Source of the DNA: Rhipidocladum racemiflorum
Taxonomy: Eukaryota; Streptophyta; Magnoliopsida; Poales; Poaceae
Direction of reading: 5' to 3'
NCBI GenBank assembly: GCA_036346355.1
Contig: CM070572.1
Coordinates: 37,857,944-37,921,943 of the forward strand
DNA length: 64,000 nucleotides
Numbering within the stretch: the stretch's first letter is position 1; each line of letters begins with the position of its first letter. Made by a program: the position numbers and the translations under genes. The notes beneath the pieces are model-generated. The model was given only the letters and a program-made list of their open reading frames with translations. It did not search any database and was not told the DNA's origin. Positions 46,985 through 59,035 of this stretch are shown here, piece after piece.

Positions 46985-47810
46985 ATGGCGAGTTCATCTT
47001 CTTCCACTCCGTCTTCTCTTGGCGTACCGGTCTCCGAGAAGCTTACCAGAGACAATCACCGTCTCTGGAAGGCACAGATTCTGCCCACCATTCGAGGTGC
47101 CCAACTCATGCCATACCTAGATGGATCGACTAAAGAACCTGGGTTGACGATCACCATCACCAAAGAAAACAAGACCATTGAGATGGTGGTGAATCCTGCG
47201 TACACACAATGGGTGGCGCAAGATCAACAAGTGTTGAGCTTCCTTGCTCAACTCCGTGACCAAAGAAGTCCTCACCAGATTGCATATGTGAAAATAGCTA
47301 CTGAAGCTTGGAAGGCGATAGAACAGATGTTCTCTTCGCAATCAAGGGCACGGGTGACTAACCTACGTGTCCTGCTGGCCAACACCCAGAAGGGGAACTC
47401 GACCACAGCAGAATATTTTGCCAAGATGAAATCCATCAATCGGCGATGATCTTGCTGCTGCATGGAAGCCAATTGATGATGACGAGATCGTTTCATTCAT
47501 TATCAATGGATTGGGCATTGATTACAATCCTCTTGTATCATCCATACTGTCGCGCATGGAACCAATCTCTGTAAGTGATTTGTATGCACAAGTTCTTTGC
47601 TTTGATAATCGCATGGAGATGCTTCAGGGAACCAGCAATGGCCAATTTTCTTCGTCTACTAATGCGGCGACTCGTGGACGTGGTGGCTTTCAGGACCACA
47701 GTCATGCGCGTGGTCATGGAAATGGAGGACGTGGCTGAGGCAGGAGTGCTCCAAGGCAGGGAGGCTAGTCCAGTACCACTCGGCCGAAGTGTCAGATTTG
47801 TGACAAGGTT
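46985..47810 (+). pseudogene. Copia C gag
   Basis: The ATG at 46985 begins MASSSSSTPSSLG, shortly after the primer site, and is followed by VSEKLTRDNHRLWKAQILPT, VRGAQL-like sequence and QWVAQDQQVLSFL. The order is the same as in copia A gag, so A and C belong to related lineages. The first frame stops at 47449. The capsid C-terminal part (GIDYNPLVSSIL) is in another frame (47511-47738), and the zinc knuckle follows near 47790-47830 (CQICDKVGHVAVDCW). At least two frame changes are present. Confidence 0.88.
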
Positions 47811-47816
47811 GGCCAT

Positions 47817-48970
47817 GTGGCGGTTGATTGCTGGTACCGATTTGATGAAGAGTATCAGAAGGAAGAAAAAGTTGCAGGGGCTGCCACAACATCCTATGGA
47901 GTGGACACAAACTGGTACATGGATTCAGGTGCTACAGATCACATTACAGGTGAATTAGACAAGCTGACCGTACGTGATAAGTACAATGGTGGTGATCAAG
48001 TTCATATTGCAAACAGGAAAGGTATGGATATTAGTCATATTGGTCGTACAGTTGTTCATACCCCCAGTCGAAACTTACATCTTAATGATATTCTTCATGT
48101 TCCTAGTACACAAAAGAACCTTGTTTCAGTCCATCGTTTAACTTCTGATAACAAAGCTTTTCTTGAGTTTCACCCAATTTCTTTTTAATCAAGGATCAGG
48201 CAACGAAGACAACACTCCTTCGCGGTAAATGCCATGGTGGCCTTTACCCGAGTCACAATAAGCAAGCCTCCAGTGCCATCAAGCCCTCTCCGTCAAGGTG
48301 GCACAGTCATTTAGGTCATCTAGTCTTTTCTATTGTGGAACGTGTTGTCAAAAACAATAATCTGTCTTGCTCTTCGGAGACTATTATTGAGTCGGTGTGT
48401 GACTCATGTCAAAAAGCCAAAAGTCATCAGCTCCCATATCCAAAGTCTAGTAGTGTGTCTTCTATTCCTTTTGAGCTTGTTTTCTCTAATGTATGGGGCC
48501 TCCGCCAGCTTCTGTGAGTAAACACACCTATTATGTTAGCTTTATCGATGACTTTAGTAAATTTACATGGATCTATATATCTTCTTAAACGACGCTTTGA
48601 TGTGTTCCAAGTTTCCTTAATTTCCAAAATTATGTTGAATGTTAGTTTGGAAAGAAAATTGTTACCATGCAAACTAACTGGGGTGGCGAGTATAAAAAGT
48701 TAAATTCATTTTTTTCAAAAGGTTGGCATTGTGCATCATGTATCCTGCTCACATGCTCATCAGCAAAATGGATCTGCTAAAAGAAAACATCATCACATTG
48801 TTGAAGCTGGATTAGCTATTCTTGCCAATGCCGCAATGCCCCTTAAACTTTGGGATGAAACTTTTCTTACTGCCACCTATCTTATTAATTTGTTGCCCAG
48901 CAAGGTAGTTGATTTTCGAACTCCCTTAGTGTGTCTTCTAAATAAAAAGACAGATTCAAAGTGGTACTAA
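47817..48970 (+). pseudogene. Copia C protease and integrase
   Basis: The protease active site is DSGATDHITG at about 47925-47955, with the YNGGDQVHIANRKG region following. The frame stops at 48188. GAG-pre-integrase and integrase pieces continue in other frames: WHSHLGHL-like near 48300, CDSCQKAKSHQLPYPKS at 48383-48450, ELVFSNVWG near 48470 and HQQNGSAKRKHHHIVEAG near 48755. One catalytic Asp is Asn in FSNVWG, and several stops split the domain. Part of the integrase C-terminus and linker is missing after 48960. Confidence 0.85.
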
Positions 48971-49019
48971 ACCTAGGCGATTTTCAGATGGTATTGTTCA
49001 TTATGGCTATTTAACTACT

Positions 49020-50519
49020 TCGGGTGAGCCCAAGAATTTACAGGGGGCACTTGAAGATTCAAATTGGAAAAATGCAATGGATAAAGAATTTTTAGTTTGC
49101 ACAAGAACAAGGCTTCGCACGTGGTTCCTCCACAGCAAGGTAAAAATATTATTGATTGCAAATGGGTGTATAAAATTAAGAAGAAAGCTGATGGTACAAT
49201 AGAAAGATACAAAGTTTGATTAGTAGCTAAAGGGTTCAAACAGAGATATGGCATTGATTATAAGGATACTTTTAGTCCTATTGTTAAAATAGCTACTATC
49301 AGACTTGTTCTCTTTATTGCTGTCTCTAAGGGTTGGAGCCTAAGGCAACTAGATGTACAGAACACGTTTTTGCATGGTGTTCTAGAAGAGGAGGTTTACA
49401 TGAAACAACCACCAGGTTATGAAGATAAAAATTCTCCAGATTATGTATGCAGACTAGATAAGGCAATTTATGGCCTAAAAGAAGCCCCTAGAGCTTGGTA
49501 TTCAAGGTTAAGTAAAAAGTTACAAGATCTTGGTTTTATACCATCGAAAGCAGATATGCCATTGTTTATTTATAACAAGTCTGGCACTATTTTATTTGTT
49601 CTTATATATGTTGATGACATCATTGTTACTATTTCTTCTGAAGAGGCTACAGTGACATTATTGAAAGACTTAGGGTTGGATTTCACACTCAAGGATCTGG
49701 GTGAACTTCACTACTTCTTGGGTATTGAAGTGAAACGAATTGAAGGTGCTATTCTATTAAGCCAAGAGAAATATGCAACTGACCTGTTAACAAGAGTTGG
49801 TATGAAGACCTGCAAACCAGCACCGACACCTCTTTCTGTTTCTAAAAAATTGTCGGCCCATGGAAGGTGATTTATTTAATGAAGAAGACAGTACAAGGTA
49901 CAGGAGTATTGTGGGTGCTCTACAATATTTGACACTTAATAGACCAGACATTGCTTTCTAAGTTAACGAAGTATGCCAATCTCTACATGCTCCTACATCT
50001 GTTCATTGGACTGCAACTAAAAGAATTTTGAGGTATGTTAAGGGCACATTGAGTATTGGATTAGCTATAAGAAAACCACCTTCTCTTCTAGTGAGTGCAT
50101 TTCCAGATGCTGATTAGGCAGGTAATATTGATGATAGAAGGTCGACTACTGGGTTTGCAATATTTCTTGGTTCTAATCTAATCTCTTGGAGTGACAGAAA
50201 ATAGGCCACATTATCAAGATCAAGTACAGAAGTTGAATATAAGGCTTTAGCAAATGCTACAGCTAAAATAATCTGGGTACACTCTTTACTTACTGAACTT
50301 GGTATTAATCAAGAACAGGTTCCCTGTTTGTGGTGTGATAATCTAGGGGCTACATATCTGTCTACGAATCCAGTGTTTCATTCTAGAACCAAACATATTG
50401 AGATAGATTCCGAGAACGAGTTGCAAACAAGCAGAGCTTATTTCAACAAAGGATCAAGTGGCAGATGGTTTTACGAAACTGCTCTCGACAAGAGCCTTAT
50501 ATTATTTTAGATGCAACCT
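49020..50519 (+). pseudogene. Copia C reverse transcriptase and RNase H
   Basis: The 49370-49870 frame carries HGVLEEEVYMKQPPGYED, AIYGLKEAPRAWYSRL, the catalytic YVDD at 49607-49618 and FTLKDLGELHYFLGIEVKR. Upstream fragments (IIDCKWVYKIKKKADG near 49150) and downstream RNase H parts (LWCDNLGATYLSTNPVFH near 50328) are in register with copia A, but several sense codons are stops. The end near 50519 reads LNLSKV before the polypurine tract. The copy is a dead remnant. Confidence 0.88.
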
Positions 50520-50549
50520 CAACTTAGTAAAGTTGTGATTGAGGGAGGC

Positions 50550-50763
50550 TGTTAAAGGAATAGTTGTATTCGGTTCTTGTATTTCCCATGATAGAGTCTG
50601 TTACATACTAGAAATAGGGGTTGCTATTTTTGTAAAGATCTGGCTTGTAAATCACGGCATGTAACAAACAATCCTTGTAAACCATGCTAGGGGTTTTTTC
50701 CTAGCCTATATTAACACGTAACCTGCGGCCTCTACGAAGGTGAGATGCTTTGCCCAATTCACA
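50550..50763 (+). repeat. Copia C 3' LTR
   Basis: 214 bp from TGTTAAAGG to AATTCACA, preceded by the purine-rich GAGGGAGGC. Its last 40 bases match the 5' LTR remnant at 46918-46948 with a few changes. Confidence 0.9.
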
Positions 50764-50843
50764 AACTCTTATTAAATAATACATTACAACTATCCATCAA
50801 CTTTTTCTATATTAAAGCAAATGTATATAATGAAAATATTGTA

Positions 50844-51055
50844 CTTCCTCCAGAAATATATGACATTTTAGAAGACGTACAAACTTCCTTAACTTTAACC
50901 ACTAATATATAAAAAAACTATTCGAATTGACCATGTGAAAACGGTATCATTACATTAGTCATACAATTATTTTACATTATTTTGTAAATATATTTATATA
51001 AAAAGTAATGATCAAAGTAATGTCAAAAACGTCATATATTCTTGAATAGAGGGAG
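50844..51055. mobile_element. Stowaway-type MITE
   Basis: 212 bp with terminal inverted repeats CTTCCTCCAGAAATATATGAC and, read inward from the right, CTCCCTCTATTCAAGAATATATGAC-like sequence. TA dinucleotides flank both ends (50842-50843 and 51056-51057). This fits non-autonomous Tc1/mariner Stowaway elements of grasses. No coding capacity. Confidence 0.85.
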
Positions 51056-51224
51056 TAATAATTATATCTTTTATTTTCTCAATGAACTTGTACCGCAGAA
51101 CAATGTTTTTAAAAATATTGACTTATATTAGAGGGTGAAGGGCGACAAGGTGGCATGCATCAATGCATGTATTTGCACACGAGGTTCACCAGATTTGCAG
51201 GACAATCACTCGCGAAACATGATA

Positions 51225-51478
51225 CTCCCTCCTATCACAAATAGTTGTCATTTTGGATATTGATATGGTTTCCAAAACATAGCTCTAATCACTAATTTCT
51301 ATTATAATATATTTATAAAACTCAACAAAATTATAATATTATCAAATTATTTTTCAAAAAAAATCTACACATATGTTTTGAAAGCATCCAAATTAAATTT
51401 TTTGAAAGATCTTAACAACCAAAGTTTTGAAAGAATGACTGCACCTATGTCTAAAACACTATTTATGACTAAAGTGAG
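51225..51478. mobile_element. Second Stowaway-like MITE, degraded
   Basis: The left end is CTCCCTCCTATCACAAATAG and the right end, read inward, is CTCACTTTAGTCATAAATAG. TA flanks both sides (51223-51224 and 51479-51480). The inverted repeats match only in part, so it is an older copy than its neighbour. Confidence 0.7.
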
Positions 51479-51480
51479 TA

Positions 51481-51556
51481 CTATCTATCTATATATCTAT
51501 CTATCTGTCCGTTTGTCTGTCTGTCTATCTATCTATCTATGTATCTATCTATACCT
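51481..51556. repeat. TATC/TGTC microsatellite
   Basis: Tandem TATC units with an inner TGTC/CGTT-like variant block. It begins just at the right TA of the second MITE. Confidence 0.9.
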
Positions 51557-51589
51557 ATACTAATTAGGCACTCTGAGGAAGTTCTCACA

Positions 51590-52431
51590 TTAATTAGAAA
51601 GATCTAGCCATCTATCTGCTGAGCCCAAGTTATAACGATACAGATTAAAAGAAAAAGTCCATGTAAAGTACAACCTAAACTAATTGAAATTTAAAATAAA
51701 AAATTAATAAAAATTAGCAATTTAACTTTCATAAGATTTCCAAAGTAAATCCACAAATAACTAAAATTCATAATAATAAAATAAATAATAATTAGAAAAT
51801 TAAAACAAAAGAGTCTATGCCAAGTAAGAGCTAAATTAACTAAAATTCAAAATAAAAAATGAAGTTTCCTAGTTAACTAGGAAGATCTTGCCATCTATCT
51901 AGTGAGCCAAGTTATAACAACTTAGATTAAAATAAAAAGTCAATGTCAAGTATAGTCTAAATTAACCAAAATTCGGAAAAAAAATTTATGAAAAACTAGC
52001 AAATTGACTTCCATAAGATTTTCAAAGTAAATCTATAAATAAATAAAATTTGGAATAATAATTAGCAAATTAAAACAAAAGGGTTTCTACTAAGTAAGTG
52101 CCAAATCAACTAATATTCAAAATAAAAATGAAATAAAATTATCAATTTGATTTCCATATAAATTCCAAAGTAAACTCCATAAAACAAAATTTGGAATGGT
52201 AATAAATAAAAATATAAATTTTCATATGAATTTCATCCTAAAACTAAAAAATACACACCAAGTATGATAAAAAAATACATGCAAATTCAGAATAAAAATA
52301 ATTACTCAACCCATCTAAGTTTATCGGATTAAAGAATGATTAGAGATTTGATTTGTATGACTTCCTAATTAACATTCACGAATGACATAAATGACAAATA
52401 ATAATTACTTACCCTGTCTAAGTTTATAGGA
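51590..52431. repeat. AT-rich degenerate repeat field, left part
   Basis: A loosely repeated unit contains CAAGTAA, then CTAAATTAACTAAAATTC, then TTTCCAAAGTAAATC. It appears near 51657, 51812, 51939 and 52083, with spacing of about 125-155 bp. A longer repeat of about 283 bp (CCATCTATCTGCTGAGCC near 51609 and again near 51892) overlies it. The field resumes after solo LTR B3 at 55139. No gene. Confidence 0.6.
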
Positions 52432-53816
52432 TGTAACATCACTTCATTTTGCTCCCAGTGCTAGCAATCCTTGCCTTGGTTTTTGGAGGGCCAGTCAGAT
52501 GAGTTGCAGGGCTATCAAATTCATCTGGCATGGGGGGAGAGAGAGAGAGAGAGAGAGCACTTATCCACTTAATCCTTCACTCCCCTCTCTCTCTTTTGGG
52601 TCCACTCGGCAGCACCCAACCGACAGCACTTTCTTCCAACAAGACTTTGGTTTCTCCTCCCTTCCCATTTGGTTTGGGCAGCATCTAGAGCAGCAGCCAA
52701 CTCCTCCACGCCTTGGCTCTCCTCCAGCAAGCAGCAGGACCTCCTCCTCCTCCCCAAGCTTGGCCAGCCCCCTTTGCCCCTCCTCAAGGCTGGCGCCTCC
52801 CTTCCCTTTGTAGTCAGCAGCAGCAGCAAGAAGTAGCATCCTCCCTCCACCTTTTTCCCCTTCTTGGTTGGAGGTAATCCCTGGATTCTTCTTTGTGAGC
52901 TCAGCCATGGAGTTCCTACACAGCCTAGAAGTGGTCCTAGGGTTCCTAGGGTTGTTATTTTGGAGTGAAACTAGCTATTTTGGAGGGAAACCCAGATTCT
53001 GTTTTCGAGCTGAAAAACAATCTGTGTTGCAACTCGATTTTGGGGTAGTTAGATTGGTCTCATGGATATTTGACTGTAGAAGAAGTTGTAGATAATCATT
53101 TCCCCTTTAATTTGAGCACAAGAACACAAAATCCGTTAAGCCAATTAAAAGTTATGCCATTTTTAGTGCTGGTTGTACATATTTCGAATTCATTGGTAGA
53201 TGCAATGTTCAACTGATGATTTGAGCTATTTGCATTCCGAATTAGCTTTTCCGTTTGCCTAAAGAAAGCTAGAAAATTTTGTGTAGATTGTGAAAATGTA
53301 TTTGTTTGCTTTATTTGCATTCTAGAATCAAAAGTTATGCTATGTTGAAGTGGGCTATCCAAAACTGTGATTGTTCTGAAATTTCAGAGGTTAGGTTAGC
53401 TCGGGTGGGCTGTTCTTTTGCAATCTGGTATTGATTGAGGAACAACTAGCATGAATGGATATGATGTATGGATAGATGATCTTCTTGCGGTTATTTAGAG
53501 CACAAGAACTCCAAATTTGGTTTAGCCAATTAGGAGATATGCTAATTTGAATGCGGACTGTCCGGAATTGGAATTAATGTAAATGAGCCTTGTTCTTTTG
53601 AAATCTGGGATTGATTGAGAAGTAACCAAATGGAATGGGTTTGTGGTAATGGTACATTATCTTCTTGTGGTTAACTAGAGTCTAAGTTTACTCAATTTGA
53701 TTAAGCGAAGCAAAAGTTATACTTTGTTGAAGTTGCTATCTTGAAACTAGAGTTGTTGAAATTCAGAGTTTTGGGGCAAATTTGTTGTAGTGAGTAAAAG
53801 GTGTTGTTTGTTGTTG

Positions 53817-53865
<49 letters not shown>

Positions 53866-55133
53866 GACTATAGATTGTGTGAAAACGATTCTGTGATGTT
53901 TATTTCAGCAGGTGTGGCTTCGAAGGTGGCTTCAAACCTCGCGCCGCATTGCTTCGTGAGGTTAAAGGCAAGTGTATCGTGTTGTTCGTTGTTGGATGAT
54001 TGTTCATTAATATGTTGTATTATCACTTCCTCTTATTCATGAATTGATTAGATGAACATAAATGTTAAATAATGGATGTGAGCAATGTTGATGATCATGT
54101 ATTTAAATATGGCTATGCAAAATGTTAGAAAGGAATGTAGTTGCAATTTAATTGTGTTAATTGCATTTGTGCATTCATAATGGAAGATGCGACCCATTCT
54201 GATGCGGGCCTCTGTGTTCACACGTAGTGAACACAAAAGTCCTACCTCGTAGTCCCATTCATCGAGGTGAATGGGAGCGAGACAGTAGAGTAGGCACCTT
54301 CCATGAGATGGAAGGGACGTGAGGGTGCATCCCGACGGGTGTGCACTCGGTAGTATCGGTATGTGCATCGAAAAGAGCATTCATGTCGCATTGCATCGCT
54401 AACGATGAGTTTTGTGTGTTAAATGGTAATGTAAGGAGTTAGGATAGAGTCGTGGACTCATCCAAAGGAGGTTGAATGAGGTACGTGTGTGAAAGAAGCA
54501 ATGGGGTAAATGGCAGTGATATAATTGTTTTATGTATTAGCTGAGTCATGTAAGAATTTGATCTTGTTGTTGATTTGAAAATGTTAATTGGTTAATCCTG
54601 TTGATTTGATGCACTTTGCTGAGTTTTGAACTCACACTTGTTTTATTTAATGTTTTAGGTACTTTGAGGACGGCTCGTCGGGTTGGGACTTAGTACACCT
54701 TCACTCACTTCAAGACACACATTAAATTAATAGATTGGAAGAATTTATCTTGATGATAATTAGTGTTGGATCCTTGAAATAGTATGCTTGTGGTTAAGCT
54801 ATTCTTGTTATGGTCATGTGATGTTTATGTTGGTAGTTCTTTTATGATGCTTCGTAATTATCTTTTGATTGTTTAGTGTAGTTGTTTATGTTGAAATGGT
54901 CATGATGGTTGATTGATTCCATGACATGTGATATCGTTGCTATTATGCCTATTGTGATCTTTTTGCCTGCTGAGTGGATTTCCAGATTTTTAGGGAAAGT
55001 GCTGCCGAAATTTTCTATTAGTTTGGCAACATAATAGCATGTTTAGGTTGATTTGCGGTTTCTCTTATGTCTTTATGTTTCGTGTCGCTTGTTAGTGTAA
55101 CATTCAAGGCACGTGGGGTGCCGGGGTGTTACA
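52432..55133 (+). mobile_element. Solo LTR B3 (2702 bp)
   Basis: LTR from TGTAACATCACTT to GGGGTGTTACA with an exact target duplication TAGGA (52427-52431 and 55134-55138). No internal region is attached. It contains a GA-run (52538-52557), a long GTT microsatellite (about 53803-53866), the palindrome core at about 54300-54362, and a terminal part (GTAACATTCAAGGCAC, then GGTGCCGGGGTGTTACA) similar to B1 and B2. The first 700 bp differ strongly from B1/B2, so it is a sister family. Confidence 0.93.
53803..53866. repeat. GTT trinucleotide microsatellite
   Basis: An almost uninterrupted GTT run of about 17 units or more, inside solo LTR B3. Confidence 0.92.
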
Positions 55134-55138
55134 TAGGA

Positions 55139-56446
55139 TGTATTTTCTTTTGATACATAGATCAAGGTGATATTGAAAATGATTAGATCACACCTATTTT
55201 TTTTATCTATAAGCACTATATTCAATGCTTGCATGTAGACATTATAAAATAATCTGGATAATTATAAGGGTTATATAGGGAAGATTACACTAATTGTTTA
55301 TTGAAATATGAAATACAGCCTATATTTATGGACAAGACCATTTGAAAAATAAGCCATATGTTTTTTGATGGAGTGAGTCTCTCTTAAGTACAAGCCAAAT
55401 TAACTAAAAATTGAAAAAAAAAATGAAAAACAATTAGAATTTAATTTCCGTACGAATTTGAAAGTAAAACCTAAAAATAAATTCAGAATAATAATAAATG
55501 AAAATAGAAAATAGATTTTTTTTCAAACTAAAACTGAAAAAAAACTCCATCTCAAAGTATGATAAAAAAATATGCAGATTAAGAATAAATTAAAGATGAT
55601 TAGATATTTGATTTGTATATGAATTAGAATATTAAAATTCGTATTTAGGTCTGTTATAATGGCTATCACGTACAATCCAAATTAACAGACCTAATCCCGT
55701 GTAAATACAGGGTTGCCGACTAGTACTCCTGATTAGTTAAGCTGCAGGGTGAGCTGGAGCAATTAAGGCTGGGTTAATCACGTTATTAGGATCCAGCGGA
55801 CACCAAGTCGCCAGCAAGGACCTAAACTTTTTCAAAGATTCATGCGATTCCTTTGAGCACGTACGGGACCCATGTAGAAGTGTAGATAAGAAAGTACCTT
55901 ATCTACGTGCTGATGGATTCGTTCTCACGTATTTCCGGCGTGTGCGGCTGCACATGGGTCGGGATTGGAAGTTTCTGGCTTTTGACAAACTTTTTTTTTA
56001 AAAAAAATAATTAGACTCCTTCCGAACGCAACAGGCGTCGCCGCCGGCACTTTCATAGTTGAAAATTGAGCTATTTTTATAATTACATTCAGAAAAAAAC
56101 CAAATTTTCAAAAAAAGAAGATATTATCGTGGGCCTAAAAAACTGATGATTTCCTATATTGAGCTATTTACAAGTAATCTTTCTAGATTTGAAATAGGCC
56201 ACAAATTGACACATCGCAGTGTCAGAGTTTGCAATATACTTTTCTTTTTGCGATTACAAGAAAGATATACAGGCAAACACAAGATTATATACATCACATG
56301 TAGATGCGCTCTCTTAGCATACGTCTGAAAAAAAGTAGTTTGAGATAAATCCACAATCTCATAAAGTTCTTACTACAAAATTTGAACTATAGTAGATAGT
56401 ATCATATACCCACAAACTGCACTGCTTACTAAGAGAGGGTTCTTAA
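55139..56446. repeat. AT-rich repeat field, right part, then unassigned DNA
   Basis: Up to about 55660 the sequence continues the repeat field cut by B3: AAGTACAAGCCAAATTAAC near 55385 and CAAAGTATGATAAAAAAATA near 55555, the latter also at 52253. From 55660 to 56446 I see no repeat match and no gene. Short frames there lack any domain. Confidence 0.5.
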
Positions 56447-56735
56447 CACTACTACAGAATGATGTAACATTATCATTTCATCTCGGTTCCTAACTTTTTA
56501 GAAAAAACCGATTATGATAGATGATTCAACAAGAGTTTAATAATTGGTGGGGAATCAGAACCGATTATGATGTTGTACTAGGCACATCACAATCGGTTTC
56601 TACACAGGAACTGGTTGTGATCTGCATGGCACATCACAATATGTTCTCATGTTAGAACCGATTGTGATGTATGTATACATCACAATCATACATCAAAATT
56701 GGTTCTAGCATGAGAACCGGTTATGATGTGCCTCG
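56447..56735 (+). mobile_element. CACTA end fragment
   Basis: It starts CACTACTACAGAATG, a CACTA-type terminus. It is followed by many copies of an AACCGATTATGATG/CATCACAATCGGTT subterminal repeat in both orientations. After about 289 bp it passes directly into LTR B4 sequence, with no second terminus. It is either a truncated element or a short derivative that lost its right end. Confidence 0.65.
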
Positions 56736-58115
56736 CGAGGTTATATAACATTTTGGGTCGTTTTTGGGTGTTTGGGCCTTTCCGGTGGAGTTTGGGCCTT
56801 GAGGGAGTTAATTTGGGCCTTAGGGGATCTAATTGGGCCGTGGGTGGAGGCCCTCGGCCCATGTGGGGGAGTTGGGGGCAGCAAATCCTGCCCCCATACG
56901 CCCAAACCCTAACCCCCCCTTTGTGGTGCGCCCCCCCACCTTCTCCCCTCCCACTCCTAGCTGCCCCCTCCTTTGTGGTGCCCCCCTAGAGTTTCCCCTC
57001 CCTAGCCGCCACCCTCCCCTCCCCTAGCAGCCCCTCACCTTCCCTTCCCCGGTGTTCTTCATTTTCTCGCTCGGTGGATCATCGGTCCGGCGATCTCCGA
57101 CGATTCGCTGCGGTTTCGGAGGAAGGAGCGGCAGAAAGTAAGAAAGGATTTCGTCGTCGTTCGAGTCTCCAAGAAGAGGTAACGAATCGCGGTTCTTTTG
57201 TGGTGTTCTACGTGTTGCCAGATGGGAGAATTCATGCCTAGAGCTCTCTTTTAGGTGCTGTGATTAGATAGAATAAGTTGGAATCTAGATCTGTCTCGCG
57301 AGTGGCTCTCGGCCAGGTTTGACAACAGGTGTTCAAACGCATTTTCAAGGATTTTAGAGTCATTATTTGGTCGTCCGGATGTTACAAAAGTTGTATATAA
57401 TTCAATTACCTTTAATTTGACACCAAAAACGTTAAATTCTGTTCAGCCTTTTAAAAGTTATGGCTGTTTTACCGAGCGCTGTCCAATCTGTGACGTGATT
57501 GGAACAGATTATGCTCAACTATAGATTAGAGGATTTTAGAGGTCGAATCAGTTTTCGCGTATACTTAGAAATAGGTGGGAAATTTCCTAAGGTTTGAGAA
57601 AGTGTACTCATTTACCTGATTTGGAGTTGTAGAACTTAAGTTATGCTTGTTGGAAGGCTGCTGTCCCGTTGGATAGATTCTTTGTGTTTCGGGTTTTAGG
57701 AGTGGGTTGCGAAGTCGATGTAGATGATTGTTCTTGTATTGTTTTGTGGGCATGTTTTGAGTGTATTGTACCTATGTGCAGGTGGTGTGACCCCGGGAGT
57801 GCCTTCCACATCTTGCCACACCGTCCCACACGGTTGAAGGCAAGTGTATTGGAATGGTTTTGGCTTGGGAGGCCATATGGATTCGTAGCGTTGCACTATA
57901 ATTAAGTGATGTGTTAATTTGCCATGTTTGATCCTTACATGTGAGATGATGATCATGTGTTTACTTATGGTTATGCAAGTTGTTAAAATGTGTACACGTG
58001 CAAGTTATTCATGTTTATGGCATATATGCATTCATGGCATGAGGACATGCCAGGACGGTGAGAAAGTCATAACTAATCCGGTAAGGTCGGTGAGAAAGTT
58101 ATGACTAATCCGGAA

Positions 58116-59035
58116 CAGGGTTTTTTTTTCCGGCGAAATTTCGCCGAAATTTCGCGAATTTCGGTCTTTTCGGCCTAGTCCGGAAGATGGGCCTATCGGT
58201 TAAAAAATTCGGCCCAGTTTGAATTTTTTACTGTGCAAATGGGACATATGGGCCTAATGCTTGGCGTTTTAGGGTTGCCCATCCGGTGCTAGCGCCTCAG
58301 TCCCTTCCCACGGCGCTCACGAGCGTTCTGGGATTTTTTTTCGGCGGCGGCGCTCTCTAAGACTCTGAGGCGACGATGAATCGGCGACGCGGGAGGGCGA
58401 TTGGGGCTCTGCGACGAGCCGGCAGCCAGCCCAAGCCATCGCCCACCGACTGCACTTCCCCGTGCGCCGGTGCCAGATTCCATAGGACATCGCCACTCGC
58501 CACTGCTCCACCGTGCCGCGTCCCGCGTGGTCGCGTCCCCAACTTCCATGTCGCTTCTCCGACTCCACCGGTGTATTGCTGCCACTCCCCCTCAACGTTG
58601 CAAGCCGGAGATTCGTTGCCGCGCCGCGCCAGGGTCCTCAGCTAGGTACTGCTCTGCTCGATCTTGTGCGCGTTCAATTCTTGTCCACGCCTCCAGATCT
58701 CCTTCTTCCTTGTGGTTCTTGGCGACTAATTAGAGACTAATTTATAGTACTCACTACTCAGACCATACTGACATTAGTTGGCAACTAATTGGCATTTGTT
58801 GTTGTCCGTCAAAAACATTGGACAAGCATGCTTGTTTCAACAAGTTTGTTGGTTAGTTCACCTTCTTGGCTGAAAATTACTCTGAATGATGCAAGGTCAT
58901 AGCCTCATTTACTATTCTCTATTTGAAAATTCAAACAAATTTGAACGATATTTGGTCGAAATTTCGCGAAATTTCGGAATTTCGGCTGTTTCGGAGGGAT
59001 CCAAAATTTGTGCTCAACCGAAACAAAAAACCCTG
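58116..59035. mobile_element. Non-autonomous hAT-like element (920 bp)
   Basis: The terminal inverted repeat is CAGGGTTTTTT plus CGG-rich sequence. The left end is CAGGGTTTTTTTTTCCGG and the right end, inverted, is CAGGGTTTTTTGTTTCGG. The flanking 8-bp duplication is ATCCGGAA (58108-58115) against ATCCGGAG (59036-59043), 7 of 8 identical, which fits the hAT superfamily. Subterminal CGAAATTTCGCGAATTTCG repeats occur near both ends. The middle (58260-58740) is GC-rich and exon-like but has no transposase domain. Confidence 0.8.
58289..58733. other. GC-rich insert within the hAT-like element
   Basis: A CGG-rich block opens in several frames on both strands (plus 58376-58645 and 58401-58733; minus 58585-58289). 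Such mutual openness is expected of GC-rich DNA and I recognise no protein. It may be a captured 5' gene end (first exon plus an AGGTACTG donor near 58644) or the original 5' end of an autonomous parent. Confidence 0.35.

Larger units (their letters stand above)
42620..50763 (+). mobile_element. Copia element C (old, truncated 5' LTR), interrupted by copia B
   Basis: The 3' LTR (50550-50763, 214 bp, TGTTAAAGG...AATTCACA) is complete. Of the 5' LTR only the end is left: about ten bases before copia B (CTGCAGCCTC up to 42632) and 46918-46948 after it. The initiator-Met primer site is at 46949-46960. The internal region holds gag, protease, integrase, RT and RNase H in copia order, with many stops and shifts. 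It is clearly older than copia B, which sits in its LTR. No target duplication can be tested because the left end is lost. Confidence 0.88.

Noticed and set aside
51481..53866. TATC and GTT tandem runs as a CRISPR-like array
   Set aside because: They are simple microsatellites with no spacers.
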